In this document: positions 9,003-17,467 of the stretch, in pieces | Layout: the number at the start of each line of letters is the position of its first letter | Position numbering within the stretch: position 1 is the first letter of the stretch | Assembly (NCBI RefSeq): GCF_007828035.1 | Contig: NZ_VITV01000013.1 | Location: 62,001-126,000, forward strand | Length of the DNA: 64,000 nt | Source of the DNA: Nitrospirillum amazonense | GTDB lineage: Bacteria; Pseudomonadota; Alphaproteobacteria; Azospirillales; Azospirillaceae | Reading direction: 5' to 3' | Made by a program: the position numbers and the translations under genes | The notes under the pieces: generated by a model | Seen by the model: the letters and a program-made list of their open reading frames with translations, nothing else | What the model was told of the DNA's origin: nothing | The model's database searches: none

Positions 9003-9245
9003 GACGAAATTGATCGGCGCGCGGTCAACGTTGCGCACGGTCGCCGGTGTCTGCGGGCGGTAGGACGAGATGGCCTGGCAGTCGAACGGCAGTACGGAAA
9101 CCTGGGCGTTGTCAACGGCCTTCGAGGCCGGGCCGATTATGAGGACCGGGCTGCTCGGATCTCCATCTTGGCAGGGGGCATTGCCCCGAGGCCGGATACG
9201 TTGAAGCAGACTGATCAAGGCGGGATCGTCAAACCACCTGTGGAC
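9003..9245 (+). ncRNA. Candidate bridge/seek RNA region of the IS1111-type element
   Basis: This non-coding stretch lies between the transposase stop and the right sub-terminal repeat. It contains several short stems, for example GGCC-TTCGA-GGCC near 9118 and GGGGC-ATT-GCCCC near 9177. It occupies the position where IS1111-subgroup elements encode their guide RNA. Strand, ends and guide loops cannot be fixed from sequence alone. Confidence 0.45.
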
Positions 9246-9283
9246 GGGGCGGGCCATACGTTGACACTCGTTGGTATTACGTA

Positions 9284-9320
9284 TGTATCGGCATGGAATT
9301 TTCACGCCGGTTCACAGCCA
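9284..9320 (+). repeat. Remnant left end of a second IS21-type element
   Basis: TGTATCGGCATGGAATTTTC closely matches the left end at 5339, where TGT is also followed by ATCGGCATGGAAT, but then diverges into TCACGCCGG. It is in the same orientation, so it is not the missing right end. No transposase follows; the GT61 gene ends at 9354. Confidence 0.5.
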
Positions 9321-9353
9321 GGGTGAACCACTGCTTGACCGCCACCTGCCACG

Positions 9354-10511
9354 CTATCCTAACAACGTGGTCAGTGCCCTTTCCAGGTGCTCTGGTTCGA
9401 TCACGAAGTCATTTCGGCCCACAGCGTGGTTTGTAACAACTCGACCAAAGATCTCGGCGTAGGTCATTCCTATCTGGCCAGCCACATCCCAGAAAAACGG
9501 GTCAATGAAGTCGCCGGGAGATAGGCAAATCGCAGTCGCTTCGGGCTGGCAGAAGACAAGATTGGCCAATGCCGCGCCCTTAACTCCCATGACTACCTCA
9601 GCGGAACTGAGCAACTGTGCCTGTTCAGTCAGCGACATTCCGCTGGTGAAGACCGTTCTGAAGCCAAATTGATCCAGCAAATCCTTGAGCGCATCCTCAT
9701 TAGCCAAAGTGCGCGTCTTCACATCTGCTCGTGACAGGTATAAGCGCTCACCATGATTGATTTTGACGCGGTTTTCGACGAAGGCCGCTTTAAGTTTGAT
9801 CATGGCCGGAGGCCACTTGATCATGGGGGGGCGATGCAGAGGGGTGACATAAAGGAGATTGGAGAACCGCCATGTGACATTATCTGGCATCTCGATAACG
9901 TTGGTGCCAGGGCAAATTATATTTATTGTTTCCTGGACAATATTTCTTTGGATTTGACTTTCATTCGCACCGACGACAATGGTCAATTGGTCGGCCTCGA
10001 TCTGTTGCGAGAAATGCGCAAGAATTGTAGCATTATCTACAAGCCAATGGCCGTAATTCCGATACCAGGGCCGTTTTACTAGAATGCAGGGTGCCTCTAC
10101 TAGAGTACTCGGGGAGTGCGCGAATGCAAAGGTTCGATCCGCCTGACCTTGACAGAAGCCTTCGGGAACCTGCCGGTGGGCCAGATATTCAATTGCACTT
10201 TCTTCGATGAGCAAGCCGTTGCGCGTGACCACCGTCCCTTGCCCGGTAACATAAGCACCTACTAACGTCGTTGCGCTTATCTGTGGGTAGAATTGCTCAT
10301 AAATATTTCTGTAATAATCGAATATACCCCGAACTTCGGCGTTAATATGAAAATCGTCTACCAGTGCCATAGGACGTCGTAAATAGCTTCCCCTGGGAGA
10401 TAGCTGGTTGACGTGTTTGATGCCAGTTTCCTCAAGGGAAGACAGGTCATTTCCATCGATAATGGATTCAAGGCTTCTGACGATTAATGAGATCGGATCA
10501 TCCAAAGCCAT
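9354..10511 (-). CDS. GT61-family glycosyltransferase
   Basis: The protein carries the GT61 (DUF563) pattern: RPWYRNYGHWLVDNATIL, RLYLSRADVKTRTLANE, FGFRTVFTSGMSLTEQAQLL and the C-terminal GVKGAALANLVF block, where most members have HGA in place of KGA. It likely transfers a sugar during surface-polysaccharide synthesis. The start is uncertain: ATG 10511 gives 385 residues beginning MALDDPISL, while ATG 10688 adds 59 residues with no domain character. The stop lies only about 30 bp from an IS-end remnant. Confidence 0.8.
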   Translation of the reverse strand: MALDDPISLIVRSLESIIDGNDLSSLEETGIKHVNQLSPRGSYLRRPMALVDDFHINAEVRGIFDYYRNIYEQFYPQISATTLVGAYVTGQGTVVTRNGLLIEESAIEYLAHRQVPEGFCQGQADRTFAFAHSPSTLVEAPCILVKRPWYRNYGHWLVDNATILAHFSQQIEADQLTIVVGANESQIQRNIVQETINIICPGTNVIEMPDNVTWRFSNLLYVTPLHRPPMIKWPPAMIKLKAAFVENRVKINHGERLYLSRADVKTRTLANEDALKDLLDQFGFRTVFTSGMSLTEQAQLLSSAEVVMGVKGAALANLVFCQPEATAICLSPGDFIDPFFWDVAGQIGMTYAEIFGRVVTNHAVGRNDFVIEPEHLERALTTLLG

Positions 10512-10691
10512 ATCCTCGGCGTTGATAAGTAAACAAACAAGCTGCTCATACACTAAGACGGAGAACAGAGTACTACCTTTAATGTAAAACCGGTTATGTC
10601 GTAGTGTTGCATCGGACCGTCGTTGCCGCAACGTCGATATGACTGTGCGACGCTTGGCAGTTGACCGCCTTTTAGCATGGGCATCCACCTG

Positions 10692-12086
10692 TCACTCAAG
10701 TACGGCAAGTTCGGACTGAACCGACTGTTGGCGAGCGGCGGTCAGTGGGTGCAGCCAGACCAGGAATGCCGATGTCATATGCGCCGCCATGGGTACCCAG
10801 ATGGCGGCAACGGCCAGCACCATGAGGGCCTGGGGTGTCTGCGGTACGCTTGCGGCCTGGGCGTCAAAGCCTGCCGCGCTTAAAGCGGTCAACGCCAGCG
10901 CCGGCCCCACGGCCGCGGCCAGCTTGTCGGAAACGGAGAGCAAGGAGGCCAGGGTACCCATTTGGTCCGCGCCGGTGGCCAGGCGGCGTTCGTCAGCCAA
11001 ATCCGCCATCATGGAGCGCACGAGGATAGGATCGGCGGAGAGGAAGAGGCCGAAGCCCCCCAGGATGACGATGCCTGTGGGCAAAGTGGTCCACGGAACC
11101 AGATGGACGACCAGATACATTGTCGCCAAGCCGCCGAAGGCAAGCGTCATGGCGCGGTGCTTTTCCAGCCGGCTGCCCATCTGGCTCCAGACGTACGTTC
11201 CCAGCATGGCGCCCACCTTGACCGCGAACAGCAACGTTGCCGTCTGCACCCGGTCCAGACCGTGGAAGGTTCCATAATAGAAAAAGAACATGGCCCCGCC
11301 CGCGTAGACGGCGGCGCTGGAGAGGAAATCGGCGGCGAGCAGGCGGGTGATGCCGGCTTGGCCCAGCAGGCTGAGATAATCGCGTCGCCCCGGTGCCCGT
11401 CGGCGGCTTCCCGCATGCTCTGGCACCAGAATCAGGGCCGCGCCGACCCCCAAAGGCAGGCTTAGCAGCACGAACCAGCCCATGGCGGGCAGAAGCTGCT
11501 GCGGCGTCGAGCGCAAGGCGGGCAATAAGGGCAGGGCGGTGACGAGCAGGCCCCCTACCAGGAAAAGCGTCTGCCACCAGGCGAAGACGCTGTTCCGTTC
11601 GTCGTAGTCCCCCGACAGCGTGCCGCCCCAACCCAGATGCGAGACGAAACACAGCGACCACGCGCTATAGGTTCCGGCTAAGCCAAGCGCCAAGTGGAGG
11701 AAGCCGGCGTCGGGTGGCGGCATGTACAGATACTTGACCGACAGCATCAACAGGGGTGTACCAATCGCCAGCCACAGGCGGAACCGGCCAAAGCGGGAGC
11801 GTGTCCTGTCCGTCAGGATCCCCACAACAGGATCGATGGCGATGTCGGCCAAGCGCGCGACCAGAAAGGCCGTGCCGACGAGCCCTAGGGGAAGCCCCAC
11901 CACGGTTCCGTAATAGTCGGGAAGATAAATCAGCAGCGGCAAGCCTAAGGCCGCCAACCCCACAGTTGGGGCGGCGTAAGCCACCTTGGTCAGTATGCGC
12001 ATGCCCCCGTCCCCGCCATCCAAGCCCCCGGAAGATTCAATACCCGTCGCAGGACCCGGTGTCGCGACAGCAGAACACTCTGCCAT
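10692..12086 (-). CDS. GPH-family (MFS_2) sugar/cation symporter-like transporter
   Basis: About twelve hydrophobic segments and the family signature DPVVGILTDRTRSRFGRFR after the second segment place it in the glycoside-pentoside-hexuronide:cation symporter family (MelB-like) in the inner membrane. Substrate unknown. The first 28 residues are not typical; an internal ATG at 12002 (MRILTKVAYAAP) would give the usual short cytoplasmic N-terminus. It is followed by the GT61 gene on the same strand, about 180 bp away if the shorter GT61 start is right, so co-transcription is possible but not shown. Confidence 0.85.
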   Translation of the reverse strand: MAECSAVATPGPATGIESSGGLDGGDGGMRILTKVAYAAPTVGLAALGLPLLIYLPDYYGTVVGLPLGLVGTAFLVARLADIAIDPVVGILTDRTRSRFGRFRLWLAIGTPLLMLSVKYLYMPPPDAGFLHLALGLAGTYSAWSLCFVSHLGWGGTLSGDYDERNSVFAWWQTLFLVGGLLVTALPLLPALRSTPQQLLPAMGWFVLLSLPLGVGAALILVPEHAGSRRRAPGRRDYLSLLGQAGITRLLAADFLSSAAVYAGGAMFFFYYGTFHGLDRVQTATLLFAVKVGAMLGTYVWSQMGSRLEKHRAMTLAFGGLATMYLVVHLVPWTTLPTGIVILGGFGLFLSADPILVRSMMADLADERRLATGADQMGTLASLLSVSDKLAAAVGPALALTALSAAGFDAQAASVPQTPQALMVLAVAAIWVPMAAHMTSAFLVWLHPLTAARQQSVQSELAVLE

Positions 12087-12147
12087 CGGCGTCAGGCGGA
12101 TGCCAATGATCCGAAGGACGGCGCAATCGTTCAGGGATAGGACGGAC

Positions 12148-12651
12148 TCAGGCGCTTAAGGCTTCCCGCTCGCAGGTGGTCGGCAATTGCGAGGCGGGCG
12201 GCGTCAGGGTCAGGTGGTTGTGCCCCAAGGCGAAGGCCAAGGCCCGCGCCGTCATTGCCAGGGCGGGGCGGTCATCATCCGTGGCCAGCCAGCGCAGCTG
12301 GGCGTCGAATTGCGCCTCCTTGCCGTTCTGGGCGGCGGCGACCAGCTGCAACACCTGCCGTTCATCCGCCGTCAGGCTGGGGCAGCCCGGATGGCCGATG
12401 GACAATTCCCGACGGCAAGTGTGAATCAGGGCCAGCAGGAAAGTGTGCAGGGTGGCCAGCACCTCCCGCCCATCTTCGCCGCAGGTGTCGGCGAACTCCC
12501 GTCCCACCAGGGGGCCGTAGTCCTTGCCCTTGACCATGCGGCGCAGGGCCCACACAAGCAAATGCTCGCCGGGGCCGAATTCCGGCGTGTGGTCCATCGT
12601 TCCGGCAATGGCATCCATCAACGACATCATCAGTCCCCCGGCCACTTCCAC
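12148..12651 (-). CDS. Hypothetical protein, possibly iron-regulated, 167 aa
   Basis: I do not recognise this family. The protein is mostly helical by appearance, has no signal peptide or membrane segment, and contains three Cys residues in its central half. ATG at 12651, 12630 (MMSLMDA) and 12627 are all possible starts. A Fur-like box lies about 31 bp upstream of the first ATG, so expression may respond to iron. It sits between a transporter gene on the same strand and a divergent dehydrogenase. Confidence 0.6.
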   Translation of the reverse strand: MEVAGGLMMSLMDAIAGTMDHTPEFGPGEHLLVWALRRMVKGKDYGPLVGREFADTCGEDGREVLATLHTFLLALIHTCRRELSIGHPGCPSLTADERQVLQLVAAAQNGKEAQFDAQLRWLATDDDRPALAMTARALAFALGHNHLTLTPPASQLPTTCEREALSA

Positions 12652-12955
12652 CCCAACGCCAGGGAGGCTAAGCGCCGTAGATGCAAATCATTCTCAAATC
12701 ATAACCCATGTCCGCGCCAATGGCAAAGAGCGCCGTCACAGGCTGTTGGGTCGATCGTCACCGGCTCCGCCCGCATCACTCTACACCCCTCCGCCATCGG
12801 CCCGCCATCACCCGACCATGCCTGTCGCTGGTTCCCGGCTGGTCCCTGATGGCAGGGAGTGGCAGACAAGCGCCTGAGAGGCGGCTTATGCTGGTTACAA
12901 CCCACCCCCAGCAAATTGGGGGCCCGTTCCGGAACGGCAAGAGGACCTTGGCAGA
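12652..12955. other. Divergent promoter region
   Basis: This 304-bp region between the leftward hypothetical gene and the rightward dehydrogenase contains the Fur-like box at 12682-12696. Nothing else convincing is seen; the frames running through it lack coding character. Confidence 0.5.
12682..12696 (-). promoter_or_regulatory. Fur-like box
   Basis: On the minus strand it reads TGAGAAT-G-ATTTGCA. Compared with the 7-1-7 Fur consensus TGATAATnATTATCA it matches 6 of 7 in the first arm and 5 of 7 in the second. It lies 31 bp upstream of the 12651 start codon, where a repressor would block the promoter. Confidence 0.45.
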
Positions 12956-13927
12956 ATGGCACCTCGCTTCGATATCGACCTGCTCATGCCCGCCCCCATG
13001 ATGCCCTTCATCATGGAGCGGCTGGACCAGGCCTTCCATGTGCACAAGCTCTGGCTGGCGGCGGATGCCGAAGCCCTGCTGGCGGAGGTCGCCCCCCGCG
13101 TCCGCGCCATCGCCGCCGCCGGCGGGGCGGCCATCACCGCCGACCTGATGAGGCGGCTTCCCAGGCTGGAATGCGTGTCCGGCTTCGGCGTGGGTTACGA
13201 CAGCATCGACGCCCACTGGGCCGGGACCCACGGCATCACGGTCACCAACACGCCCGACGTGCTGACGGAGGAGGTGGCGGATACGGCATTGGCCCTGACG
13301 TTGATGGCGGTTCGACGCCTGCCGCAGGCCGAACGCCACCTGCGCGCTGGCCGTTGGCTGGAAAAGCCCTTCCCCCTAACACCTTCGCTGCGCGGCCGCA
13401 CGGCCGGCATTCTGGGCCTGGGGCGCATCGGCAAGGCCATCGCCCGGCGTTTGGCCGCCTGCGGCGTGCCGGTGCACTATCACGGCCGTCACCGGCAGGC
13501 GGATGTCGATCTTCCCTACCATGCGACGCCTGTCGACCTCGCCCGGGCGGTGGACGTGCTGGTGGTGGTGACCCCGGGCGGCTCGGAGACGCGCAACCTG
13601 GTGGACGCGGCGGTGCTGAAAGCCCTGGGCCCCGATGGCATCCTCGTCAACATCGCCCGGGGCACGGTGGTCGACGAGCAGGCGCTGGTGGCAGCCCTGC
13701 GGGATGGCACCATCCTGGGCGCCGGCCTGGACGTGTTCGCGCAGGAGCCCCAGGTACCTCAGGCGCTGCTGGACCTCGACAACGCGGTGCTGCTGCCCCA
13801 CGTCGGATCCGCCACCATCCATACCCGCCAGGCGATGGGTCAGCTGGTGGTGGACAATCTGGTCGCCTGGGCTCAGGGCCGGCCGGTGCTGACGCCTGTG
13901 CCGGAAACGCCCATTAAGGCCGGCTGA
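12956..13927 (+). CDS. D-2-hydroxyacid dehydrogenase (glyoxylate/hydroxypyruvate reductase type)
   Basis: This 323-residue NAD(P)-dependent enzyme has the whole family pattern: TPDVLTEEVADTALAL in the substrate domain, the nucleotide-binding GLGRIGKAIARRLAACG, VNIARGTVVDEQALVAAL, and LPHVGSATIHTRQAM with the catalytic His. Closest in feel to GhrB-type reductases that reduce 2-oxoacids such as glyoxylate and hydroxypyruvate; exact substrate open. It stands alone between divergent and convergent neighbours; only 3 bp separate its stop from that of corA. Confidence 0.88.
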   Translation: MAPRFDIDLLMPAPMMPFIMERLDQAFHVHKLWLAADAEALLAEVAPRVRAIAAAGGAAITADLMRRLPRLECVSGFGVGYDSIDAHWAGTHGITVTNTPDVLTEEVADTALALTLMAVRRLPQAERHLRAGRWLEKPFPLTPSLRGRTAGILGLGRIGKAIARRLAACGVPVHYHGRHRQADVDLPYHATPVDLARAVDVLVVVTPGGSETRNLVDAAVLKALGPDGILVNIARGTVVDEQALVAALRDGTILGAGLDVFAQEPQVPQALLDLDNAVLLPHVGSATIHTRQAMGQLVVDNLVAWAQGRPVLTPVPETPIKAG

Positions 13928-13930
13928 TTC

Positions 13931-14908
13931 TCACAGCCAGCCCCGGCGGCGGAAATACCAATAGGGCAGGATGGCGGAGACGACCATCAAGCACAGCGCG
14001 CCGGGATAGCCGAAGACCAGGTCCAGTTCCGGCATGTGCTTGAAGTTCATGCCGTAGATGGAGGCGATCAGCGTCGGGGGCAGGAATATGACGGCCGCGA
14101 CGCTGAAGATCTTGATGATGGCGTTCTGCTGGATATTGATCAGGCCCAGGGTCGAATCCAGCAGAAATTGCGTCGTCTGCGCCAGGTACAGGTTGTAGTC
14201 CAGCAAGGACTGGATGTCGCCGTTCAGCGTGTTCAGGATCAGCTTGATTTCCGGGGCGATGGGCGTGGCCTTTTCCGCCGCCTTGAGGAAGGACACGGTG
14301 CGGGCAAGGCTGTGCAGGCTCTCCCGTACGCGGGATGCCAGGTCGCCGCTGCGACCGATGCGCTTCAGCGCGTTCTGCAGGTCGGCGTCGATGATGCTGG
14401 GCGACTGCTCCCCGCCCTGGCTGAAGACGGAGCGGGACAAGGTGTCCAGCCCGTCCTTAACCTCTTCCAGGACATCGGCGACCCGGCCGACGATGGCGGT
14501 CAGGATGCCCAGCAGGATGGCCTCGGGGTCGGTGGGCACATCGTTGCCCTGGTCCACCCGGGTGGAGAAGGTGCGGAAGGGCGTGCTGTCCAGGTAACGC
14601 ACTGTCACCAGATGCTGGGGCGTCAGGATGAAGGTGGCGTCGGCCAGGGCCGGGCCCAACGGCGCCTGGCGAGTCAGCACCCTTACCGTCATCACCAAGG
14701 CGTCGCCGGATTTATACACCTGGGCGCTGGTCTCGATCTCCCGCATCTCTTCCCGCGTGGGAATCTCCACCCCCAGCGCCGCTTCGACCGCCGCTTCCTC
14801 CTCCCTGGTGGGGGCGATCATGTCGATCCACAGGTCGTCGGCCAGGCAGTCGGCGCCCGATTCACGTCGCGTCAGGGTGCCGTTTTCCAGGCGGTACAGG
14901 GTGAGCAT
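13931..14908 (-). CDS. corA: CorA-family magnesium/divalent cation transporter
   Basis: The C-terminus carries the diagnostic YGMNF between two membrane helices (about the last 65 residues), preceded by the long helical stalk and cytoplasmic funnel domain typical of pentameric CorA channels. The ATG at 14908 (MLTLYRLENG) is preferred because CorA relatives begin this way and GGAAAG precedes it; an upstream ATG at 14977 would add 23 residues. It is 119 bp downstream of the hybrid kinase gene on the same strand and may have its own promoter. Confidence 0.9.
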   Translation of the reverse strand: MLTLYRLENGTLTRRESGADCLADDLWIDMIAPTREEEAAVEAALGVEIPTREEMREIETSAQVYKSGDALVMTVRVLTRQAPLGPALADATFILTPQHLVTVRYLDSTPFRTFSTRVDQGNDVPTDPEAILLGILTAIVGRVADVLEEVKDGLDTLSRSVFSQGGEQSPSIIDADLQNALKRIGRSGDLASRVRESLHSLARTVSFLKAAEKATPIAPEIKLILNTLNGDIQSLLDYNLYLAQTTQFLLDSTLGLINIQQNAIIKIFSVAAVIFLPPTLIASIYGMNFKHMPELDLVFGYPGALCLMVVSAILPYWYFRRRGWL

Positions 14909-15026
14909 CCAGGCGTCTTTCCAAATAGGGGGCGCCCGCAAGAAGGAAGGCCGTTCATCCGGAAAGGCAAGCGCCACGGCTTGGACGCAAACGCATCGCT
15001 CCTCCGCCCAAGGATAGGCGGCGAGC

Positions 15027-17024
15027 CTATGCCTCCGTCAGCGCCCGGATCTTCCGCCCCAGTTCGTCGAGGTCAAAGGGTTTGGCGATGTAGTCCATGC
15101 CCTCGCCGACGAAGGCGGAGCGCTGGCTGGCACCTTCGGCGTAGCCGGTGGCGAACAGGATCTTGAGGCCGGGCCGCAGGCGGCGGGCTTCGTGCGCCAG
15201 CGCGCGTCCGTTCATGCCGGGCAGGCCGACATCGGTCAGCAGCAGATCGATGGCGCCGGGCCCTTCCAGGTGGGGCAGGGCGTCGGCGGCCGTTTCGGCC
15301 TCGATGACGCCGTAGCCATGCTCCTCCAGGATATCGACCACCACCATGCGCACCACCAGTTCGTCCTCCACCACCAGCACGGTGCCCCGACCCTTGGGCG
15401 GGGTCTCATGCGGGGTGGGCTTGGGCGTCTCCGCCGTGGCTGGGGCGCTACGGTCGCGGGGCATGTACAGGCAGATGGTGGTTCCCTTGCCCGGGATCGA
15501 CGCCAGCGTGACATGCCCCCCGACCTGGCGGGCGAAACCATAGATCATGGAGAGGCCCAGGCCCGTGCCGTGGCCGATGGGCTTGGTGGTGAAGAAGGGG
15601 TCGAACGCCTTCTCCAGCACCTCCGGTGGCATGCCGGTGCCGGTGTCCGTGACACAAGTCAGGACGTAGTCGCCGGGCTGCAGGTCGGCGGACGCCCGCT
15701 CGTCCCCCTCGGCGATAGTGACGTTGCTGGTCTGGATGGTCAGCCGCCCGCCCACCGTCATGGCGTCGCGGGCGTTGATGGCCAGGTTCAGGATGGCGCT
15801 CTCGAACTGGTTGGCATCCGTAATGGCCGGCCATACCTCGGGCGCCAGGGATATCTGCAGGTCGATGCCCTGGCCGAGGGTTCGGCGCAGCAGGTCATCC
15901 AGCGAGCTCACCAGCTGGTTGATGTCGGCGGGCTTCAGATCCAGCGTCTGGCGCCGGGCGAAGGCCAGCAGGCGGTGGGTCAGGCCGGCCGCCCGGTGGG
16001 CGGAGGACAGGATGTTGTCGACATAGCGGCCGATGCTGTCGAAACGGGCGTCGCGCACCCGCTTCTGGATCAGGTCGGCGGCACCGACGATCCCGGCCAG
16101 CATGTTGTTGAAATCATGCGCGATGCCCCCCGTCAGCTGGCCGATGGCCTCCATCTTGTGCGATTGGCGCAGGGCCTCTTCCTTGATGCGCAGCTCCTCC
16201 GTGCGCGCCACCACCTCCGCCTCCAGCGCATCGCGGGCCAGCTTGGTTTCGGTGATATCGATGGCGCAGCCCAGAAAGCCCAGGAAGGTGCCGGCGTCGT
16301 CGAAACGCGGGCTGCTTTCACAGCGTAGCCAGCGCACCTCGCCCGTGGCCTTGCGCACGCGCATGTCATCCAGGAACGGGGTGCGCCCGACGAACAGCGC
16401 CCGGCGCACGGCGCTCAGCGTGGGCCAGTCGTCTTCATGGATCAGGGCGGCCCAGCCCTCCGCCTCCATGCGCGCGGGCGGAATGCCGAATTCCGTTTCA
16501 AAGCGGCGGTTGGCGAAGATGATGCGGCCGTCGGCGTCGGACGACCAGATCAGGGCGGGTGTGTTGTCCGCCATGGACCGGAAGCGCTGCTCGCTTTCCC
16601 GCAGCGCCTGGGCCGCCCGCCGTGCCTCGCGGCGGTCTTCCGCTTCGCGCAAGGCGCGGGCCACCACCATGGGAATGCGGGCCAGGTTGCGCTTGGTCAC
16701 ATAGTCGGTGGCGCCGGCGCGCAGGGCTTCGGTCGCGAACTCCTCACCGATGACGCCGGAGATGAAGATGAAGGGCACCGCCGGGTCGCGGGCGCGGGCA
16801 AGTTCCAGCGCCGCCAGGCCATTGAAGCCGGGCAGGGAATAGTCGGACAGGATGATGTCGAAGTCGCTCCCGGCCAGCGCGGCCTCATATTCCGCCCGCA
16901 CGGCCACGCGCGTCAGGATCAAGGGCTGATCGATCTTGCGGAACTGGTGGGCAATCAGTTCCGCATCGATGTCGCTGTCTTCCACCAACAGCAGGGCGAC
17001 AGGCTTTTCCGCGGATGGCGACAC
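15027..17024 (-). CDS. Hybrid histidine kinase: REC-PAS-HisKA-HATPase-REC, 665 aa
   Basis: Domains in order: an N-terminal receiver ([10 protein letters not shown]; phosphoacceptor Asp about residue 61 in LSDYSLPG), a PAS domain ([19 protein letters not shown]), a HisKA dimerisation domain with the phospho-His in [10 protein letters not shown], an HATPase domain (N box [11 protein letters not shown] boxes), and a C-terminal receiver ([13 protein letters not shown]). The start is GTG at 17024, overlapping the previous gene's stop by one base (TAGTG), so it is translationally coupled to the response regulator. It is likely a downstream component of the bacteriophytochrome pathway; direction of phosphotransfer is not deducible. 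Confidence 0.92.
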   Translation of the reverse strand: MSPSAEKPVALLLVEDSDIDAELIAHQFRKIDQPLILTRVAVRAEYEAALAGSDFDIILSDYSLPGFNGLAALELARARDPAVPFIFISGVIGEEFATEALRAGATDYVTKRNLARIPMVVARALREAEDRREARRAAQALRESEQRFRSMADNTPALIWSSDADGRIIFANRRFETEFGIPPARMEAEGWAALIHEDDWPTLSAVRRALFVGRTPFLDDMRVRKATGEVRWLRCESSPRFDDAGTFLGFLGCAIDITETKLARDALEAEVVARTEELRIKEEALRQSHKMEAIGQLTGGIAHDFNNMLAGIVGAADLIQKRVRDARFDSIGRYVDNILSSAHRAAGLTHRLLAFARRQTLDLKPADINQLVSSLDDLLRRTLGQGIDLQISLAPEVWPAITDANQFESAILNLAINARDAMTVGGRLTIQTSNVTIAEGDERASADLQPGDYVLTCVTDTGTGMPPEVLEKAFDPFFTTKPIGHGTGLGLSMIYGFARQVGGHVTLASIPGKGTTICLYMPRDRSAPATAETPKPTPHETPPKGRGTVLVVEDELVVRMVVVDILEEHGYGVIEAETAADALPHLEGPGAIDLLLTDVGLPGMNGRALAHEARRLRPGLKILFATGYAEGASQRSAFVGEGMDYIAKPFDLDELGRKIRALTEA

Positions 17025-17467
17025 TAAAAATCTCCAGGCACGGGCTCGTTCAGCACCGCCCAGAAGATACCTAGGTCGCGGATGGCTTCGAAAAAGGCCT
17101 TGAAGTCCACCGGCTTCACCACGAAGGAATTGACCCCGTAGTGATAGCTGCGCACCACGTCGCTCTCCTCGCGGGAGGACGTCAGCATGACGATGGGGGT
17201 GGCGCGATGCCGGGGGTGGGATTTCACCTTTTCCAGCACCTCCAGGCCGTCCACCTTGGGTAGCTTCAGGTCAAGCAGCACGACGGCCGGGGCGCCCGGC
17301 TCACGGTTCGCAAATTGGCCCTCGCTGAAAATGTACTCCAGCGCCTCCACACCGTCGCGGACGACCACGATTTCGTTGGCCAACTGGGTTTTCCTGAGCG
17401 CGGCCAGGGTCAGTTCGACGTCGGCGGGATTGTCCTCGACGAGAAGGATGGGTCTAAGCGTGGCCAC
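17024..17467 (-). CDS. Single-domain response regulator (Rcp1/CheY-like), 147 aa
   Basis: This is a stand-alone receiver: acidic patch LLVEDNPADVEL, phosphoacceptor Asp in VVLLDLKLPKVDG, the Thr/Ser switch in VMLTSSREESDV and the Lys in VVKPVDF. The fold and length match Rcp1-type partners of phytochrome kinases. The GTG at 17467 is chosen because AGGAGG lies 6 bases upstream. The gene overlaps the end of bphP by 14 bp and the start of the hybrid kinase by 1 bp, so the three genes form one tight operon. It has no output domain. Confidence 0.92.
   Translation of the reverse strand: MATLRPILLVEDNPADVELTLAALRKTQLANEIVVVRDGVEALEYIFSEGQFANREPGAPAVVLLDLKLPKVDGLEVLEKVKSHPRHRATPIVMLTSSREESDVVRSYHYGVNSFVVKPVDFKAFFEAIRDLGIFWAVLNEPVPGDF

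Larger units (their letters stand above)
7898..9262 (+). mobile_element. IS110-family (IS1111 subgroup) element inserted in the IS21 right repeat
   Basis: Sub-terminal inverted repeats ATGGCCCGCCCC at 7903-7914 and its exact complement at 9246-9257 flank a DEDD transposase. Sub-terminal rather than terminal repeats are typical of the IS1111 subgroup, as is a non-coding stretch downstream of the transposase. The borders 7898 and 9262 are inferred from rejoining the IS21 terminal repeat. IS1111-type elements such as IS4321/IS5075 are known to target the terminal repeats of other transposons, which fits this nesting. Confidence 0.75.
5339..9266 (+). mobile_element. IS21-type element, interrupted at its right end by an IS1111-type element
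   Basis: The left end reads TGTGAATCGGC at 5339. The matching right end would be GCCGATT at 7891-7897, then a 1.37-kb IS1111-type insertion, then GACA at 9263-9266; rejoined this gives GCCGATTGACA, the complement of TGTCAATCGGC. Multiple GGGACCCC-type sub-repeats flank istA/istB on both sides, as in IS21 elements. istA carries an in-frame stop. No target-site duplication is evident (flanks gagg and ctcg differ), so adjacent rearrangement is possible. The exact right end is an inference. Confidence 0.7.

Noticed and set aside
7896-9305. Long open frame antisense to the IS1111-type transposase
   Set aside because: The plus-strand product has complete DEDD and Tnp_20 motifs; the antisense product has no features.
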